A stretch of DNA of 46,341 bases from Vreelandella jeotgali Hwa (GTDB lineage Bacteria; Pseudomonadota; Gammaproteobacteria; Pseudomonadales; Halomonadaceae), in NCBI RefSeq assembly GCF_000334215.1, contig NZ_AMQY01000012.1:1-46341 (forward strand), in the 5' to 3' direction. The translations under genes were made by a program, and so were the position numbers. This document shows, piece after piece, positions 43,957-46,341 of this stretch. Under the pieces are notes generated by a model. The model did not search any database. It saw nothing but the letters and a program-made list of their open reading frames with translations, and had not been told where the DNA came from. Each line of letters begins with the position of its first letter. Position 1 is the first letter of the stretch.

Positions 43957-44853
43957 ATGACGCTGGATCAGCTGGTGCGCCACGCCGCGCTGCGTCTGCA
44001 AGCTGCCGGCTCGCCCAGCCCGCGCCTGGACGCCGAAGTGCTGTGGATGCACGTCACCGGCCGCGACCGTACCTGGCTATATACCTGGGGTGATCGCACT
44101 TGGGGAGATCGTACTCGGGGCGACCGCACGGCAGTCGATAGCGCCGAAGCGCGCTGGCAGCAGGCGCGTTTTGACGCGCTGATTGCCGCCCGGGCGCAGG
44201 GGATGCCGGTGGCGTATTTGACCGGCGAGCGTGAATTTCACGGGCTTGCGCTTGCTACCTCGCCGGAGACGTTGATTCCCCGGCCGGATACCGAAACTCT
44301 GGTCGAGGCGGCGCTTGAGCGTGCAACAGCAGCCAGCGGCCGGCTGCTGGACATGGGCACCGGCACCGGAGCGATCGCGCTGGCGTTTGCCGGCGAACGC
44401 CCCGGCTGGCAGGTCGACGGCGTGGATATCGGTCCGGAGGCCGTCGCCTTGGCCCGGGACAACGCCGCCCGGCTGGAGATCGGCAATGTCAGTTTCGTTC
44501 ACGGCGACTGGTTTTCGGCCCTGGCAGATGACCCGTTGCTGGCGTTTGATTTGATCGTCGCCAATCCGCCGTACATCGATGCCGCCGATCCGCACCTGCG
44601 CCAGGGCGATGTGCGCTTTGAGCCGCGCTCGGCGCTGGTGGCCGCCGAGGCCGGCCTGGCCGATCTGCGTCACCTGGTCGACCGCGCCGGAGGCTATCTG
44701 ACCCCCGGCGGCTGGCTGGCGCTGGAACACGGCCATACCCAGGCCCGTGCGGTACGCGATATGCTCGACCAGGCCGGCTATGCCCGGGTGGCCAGCCTGC
44801 GCGATCTGGGCGGCCACGAGCGCGTGACACTGGGCCGGCAGCCCGGCGACTGA
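43957..44853 (+). CDS. prmC: Release factor glutamine methyltransferase
   Basis: A 298-residue SAM-dependent enzyme that methylates the GGQ glutamine of RF1 and RF2. SAM motif LDMGTGTGAIALA; catalytic NPPY in VANPPYIDAADP at about 202. The N-terminal helical domain contains a threefold 5-residue repeat (WGDRT, WGDRT, RGDRT at residues 44-58), absent from family members I recall; it explains the extra length over E. coli PrmC (277). Position directly after prfA confirms identity. Confidence 0.95.
   Translation: MTLDQLVRHAALRLQAAGSPSPRLDAEVLWMHVTGRDRTWLYTWGDRTWGDRTRGDRTAVDSAEARWQQARFDALIAARAQGMPVAYLTGEREFHGLALATSPETLIPRPDTETLVEAALERATAASGRLLDMGTGTGAIALAFAGERPGWQVDGVDIGPEAVALARDNAARLEIGNVSFVHGDWFSALADDPLLAFDLIVANPPYIDAADPHLRQGDVRFEPRSALVAAEAGLADLRHLVDRAGGYLTPGGWLALEHGHTQARAVRDMLDQAGYARVASLRDLGGHERVTLGRQPGD
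44086..44130 (+). repeat. 15-bp tandem repeat inside prmC
   Basis: Three in-frame units: TGGGGTGATCGCACT, TGGGGAGATCGTACT and CGGGGCGACCGCACG. They encode WGDRT, WGDRT and RGDRT. Most differences between units are third-position changes, so the array is not brand new. Confidence 0.9.
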
Positions 44854-44890
44854 TCGTTCCTTTCCACCGTTGACGCTATGGAATCCCGCC

Positions 44891-45391
44891 ATGAAAGCCA
44901 AAAACAAGACGCTGGACCGTATCGACCTCAAGATCCTGCGCTGCCTGCAGGAAAACGCCCGCATCTCCTACGTCGACCTGGCCGCCGAGGTCGGGTTGTC
45001 CACCACGCCCTGCCTGGAGCGCGTCAAGCGGCTGGAGCGCGCCGAGGTCATTCGCGGCTATCAGGCCATGCTCGACCCCTGCGCGCTGCGCGCCGACCTG
45101 CTGGTGTTTGTGGAAATCAGCCTGGAAACCCAGACTCCCGCCGTGTTTGACGAGTTTCGTCGCGCGGTGGAGCAGCTGCCGCAAATTCAGGAGTGCCACC
45201 TGGTCTCCGGCCAGTTTGACTATATCCTCAAATGCCGGATTCCCGAGATGTCGGCCTATCGCCAGCTGCTGGGCGACGTGGTGCTGACGCTGCCCGGCGT
45301 CAAGGAATCCAAAAGCTATGTGGTGATGGAAGAAGTCAAGGAAACCTGCAGCCTGCACCTGCCCGAGATTGCTGATCTGGAGGAGAAGTGA
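44891..45391 (+). CDS. lrp: Lrp/AsnC family regulator, Lrp-like
   Basis: A 166-residue regulator (E. coli Lrp 164). An N-terminal helix-turn-helix (about 10-60, with LSTTPCLERVKRLER) precedes the RAM ligand domain, which keeps LVFVEISLE, IQECHLVSG-FDY and PGVKESKSYVVMEEVKE. The match to E. coli Lrp is close along the whole length, so it probably responds to leucine or related amino acids and controls amino acid genes globally. The frame extends upstream to 44870, but ATG 44891 fits the family. It lies between prmC and moeB, an unusual place. Confidence 0.9.
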   Translation: MKAKNKTLDRIDLKILRCLQENARISYVDLAAEVGLSTTPCLERVKRLERAEVIRGYQAMLDPCALRADLLVFVEISLETQTPAVFDEFRRAVEQLPQIQECHLVSGQFDYILKCRIPEMSAYRQLLGDVVLTLPGVKESKSYVVMEEVKETCSLHLPEIADLEEK

Positions 45392-45394
45392 CCC

Positions 45395-46165
45395 ATGATG
45401 GATGACCAGGCGCTACTGCGTTACAGCCGCCAGATCATGCTGCCCGAAGTGGATATCGGCGGCCAGCAGCGCCTGCTCGACGCCCATGCGGTGATTATTG
45501 GCGCGGGCGGGCTGGGCTCACCGGCCGGGCTTTACCTGGCCGCCGCCGGCGTCGGGCGCATCACCCTGGTCGACGCCGACGACGTCGAGCTGTCCAACCT
45601 GCAGCGTCAGATCGCCCACGGCCAGGCGGATATCGACCGCAACAAGGCCGAATCGGCCAGCGACAGCTTTACTGCCATCAACCCCGGCTGCGAGGTCACG
45701 GCGATCGGCGATCATCTGCTGGGCGAAGCGCTGGAAAGCGTGGTCGCCACCGCCGATGTGGTGCTCGACTGCACCGACCGCTTTTCCAGCCGCTACGCGA
45801 TCAACGCCGCCAGCCAGGCCACCGGCGTGCCGCTGGTCTCGGGCGCTGCCATCCGCTTTTCCGGCCAGGTCGCGGTATTCGACCCTCGCGACTCGGAATG
45901 CCCCTGCTACGCCTGCCTCTACCCGCCCGACAACAGCGACGACGAAGCCATGAGCTGCGCGGAAAACGGCGTCATGGCCCCGCTGGTCGGCCTGGTCGGC
46001 ACCTTCCAGGCGGTGGAAACTTTCAAACTGCTCAGCGGCGCGGGCCGCGTACATCGCGGCCTCGCCGCCTTCGACGCCCTGAGCGGTGAGTGGCGCCACT
46101 TCAAACTCCCCAGAGATCCCGACTGCCCGGTGTGTCGGGGGCGATCTGATCAAGGGCACAGGTAA
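45395..46165 (+). CDS. moeB: Molybdopterin-synthase adenylyltransferase MoeB (ThiF/HesA family)
   Basis: A 256-residue E1-like enzyme. The ATP loop is IIGAGGLGSPAG (about 35-45), followed by DADDVELSNLQRQ and the zinc cysteines CYAC (about 171-174) and CPVC (about 243-246). It adenylates the C-terminal glycine of MoaD for molybdopterin synthesis; ThiF and tRNA-thiolation relatives look alike, and no moa or thi gene is adjacent to settle it. The length is close to E. coli MoeB (249). It starts 3 nt after the lrp stop, with GGAG upstream, so the two are probably cotranscribed. Confidence 0.88.
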   Translation: MMDDQALLRYSRQIMLPEVDIGGQQRLLDAHAVIIGAGGLGSPAGLYLAAAGVGRITLVDADDVELSNLQRQIAHGQADIDRNKAESASDSFTAINPGCEVTAIGDHLLGEALESVVATADVVLDCTDRFSSRYAINAASQATGVPLVSGAAIRFSGQVAVFDPRDSECPCYACLYPPDNSDDEAMSCAENGVMAPLVGLVGTFQAVETFKLLSGAGRVHRGLAAFDALSGEWRHFKLPRDPDCPVCRGRSDQGHR

Positions 46166-46244
46166 GGAGCTGCAAAGCGCTCCTGCTGTATTGAGCTGAG
46201 CCGCGAGCCTTATGTTTTGAAGGTCTGGGTTGGAAAGGGCAAAT

Positions 46245-46273
46245 TTGACCTTTTCATGGCTGTGCTCTATTGT
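46245..46273 (+). promoter_or_regulatory. Candidate promoter near the right edge
   Basis: TTGACC (46245-46250), a 17-nt spacer and TATTGT (46268-46273). Transcription would start near 46280, a few bases before a terminator hairpin. A second extended -10 box, TGTGTATACT, lies at 46328-46337. Confidence 0.5.
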
Positions 46274-46287
46274 TAATGGCAACACGG

Positions 46288-46328
46288 CCCCCGCCTCTTG
46301 GCTTTTACGAGCTTACGCGGGGGTTTTT
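46288..46328 (+). terminator. Rho-independent terminator near the right edge
   Basis: CCCCCGC (46288-46294) pairs with GCGGGGG (46317-46323) across a 22-nt loop and is followed by five T. It could end the lrp-moeB transcript or act as an attenuator for a gene beyond the window. Confidence 0.75.
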
Positions 46329-46341
46329 GTGTATACTGTTA

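Noticed and set aside
14395..44000. Many long frames antisense to core genes (for example opposite aroC, lnt, prc, ychF and miaB)
   Set aside because: High GC keeps antisense frames open. They lack start signals and family motifs and lie wholly within well-identified genes.

Overview
The window is about 46 kb of GC-rich DNA. Its housekeeping gene orders are those of a gammaproteobacterium: smrB/prmB-aroC, miaB-phoH-ybeY-corC-lnt, lolB-ispE-tRNA-Gln-prs-rplY-pth-ychF, and hemA-prfA-prmC-(lrp)-moeB. The high GC, the NSS and osmolyte-associated genes and the overall protein style suggest the halophilic family Halomonadaceae (Halomonas or a relative). This placement is inferred from gene order and remembered protein style, not from a database search.

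Layout. 1-182 is the 3' end of a group II intron: the maturase C-terminus, then domains V and VI with a bulged branch-point A. 324-1105 is a zeta-toxin-like kinase gene overlapping a small partner gene, followed by 477 bp without a convincing gene. 1583-13146 is mostly single accessory or metabolic genes: a chemoreceptor, an MFS exporter, a DUF4236 protein, a DJ-1/PfpI protein, a PAP2 phosphatase with a structured leader, an M42-type peptidase, an NSS transporter, an alpha/beta hydrolase and a patatin. 13143-21598 holds core translation, envelope and aromatic-synthesis genes. 21758-22089 is a promoter plus three tandem tRNA-Asn genes.

The main discovery is at 22150-30070. A complete type I restriction-modification operon (hsdM-hsdS-hsdR) and an ISL3-type transposase gene lie together between matching terminal inverted repeats (GGCTATGTGCAATA at each tip). 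A perfect 8-bp target duplication, GTTTTAAA, flanks the whole unit at 22142-22149 and 30071-30078. The restriction system is therefore cargo of one 7,921-bp ISL3-type transposon, and not a resident locus with an IS beside it. All four genes read in one direction with overlapping ends (4, 4 and 8 nt). Two extra copies of the terminal motif lie inside the right end, and one of them reaches the start region of hsdM.

30281-46165 returns to core genes: prc, an M18 aminopeptidase, tRNA-Met, ychF, pth, rplY, prs, tRNA-Gln, ispE, lolB, a TPR lipoprotein, then divergently hemA-prfA-prmC-lrp-moeB. Smaller points include an ispE stop codon inside the tRNA-Gln gene, a terminator whose U-run touches the pth ribosome-binding site, short tandem duplications around 39.3-44.1 kb, and a promoter followed at once by a terminator at the right edge. 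No CRISPR array, rRNA operon, integrase or prophage was seen.
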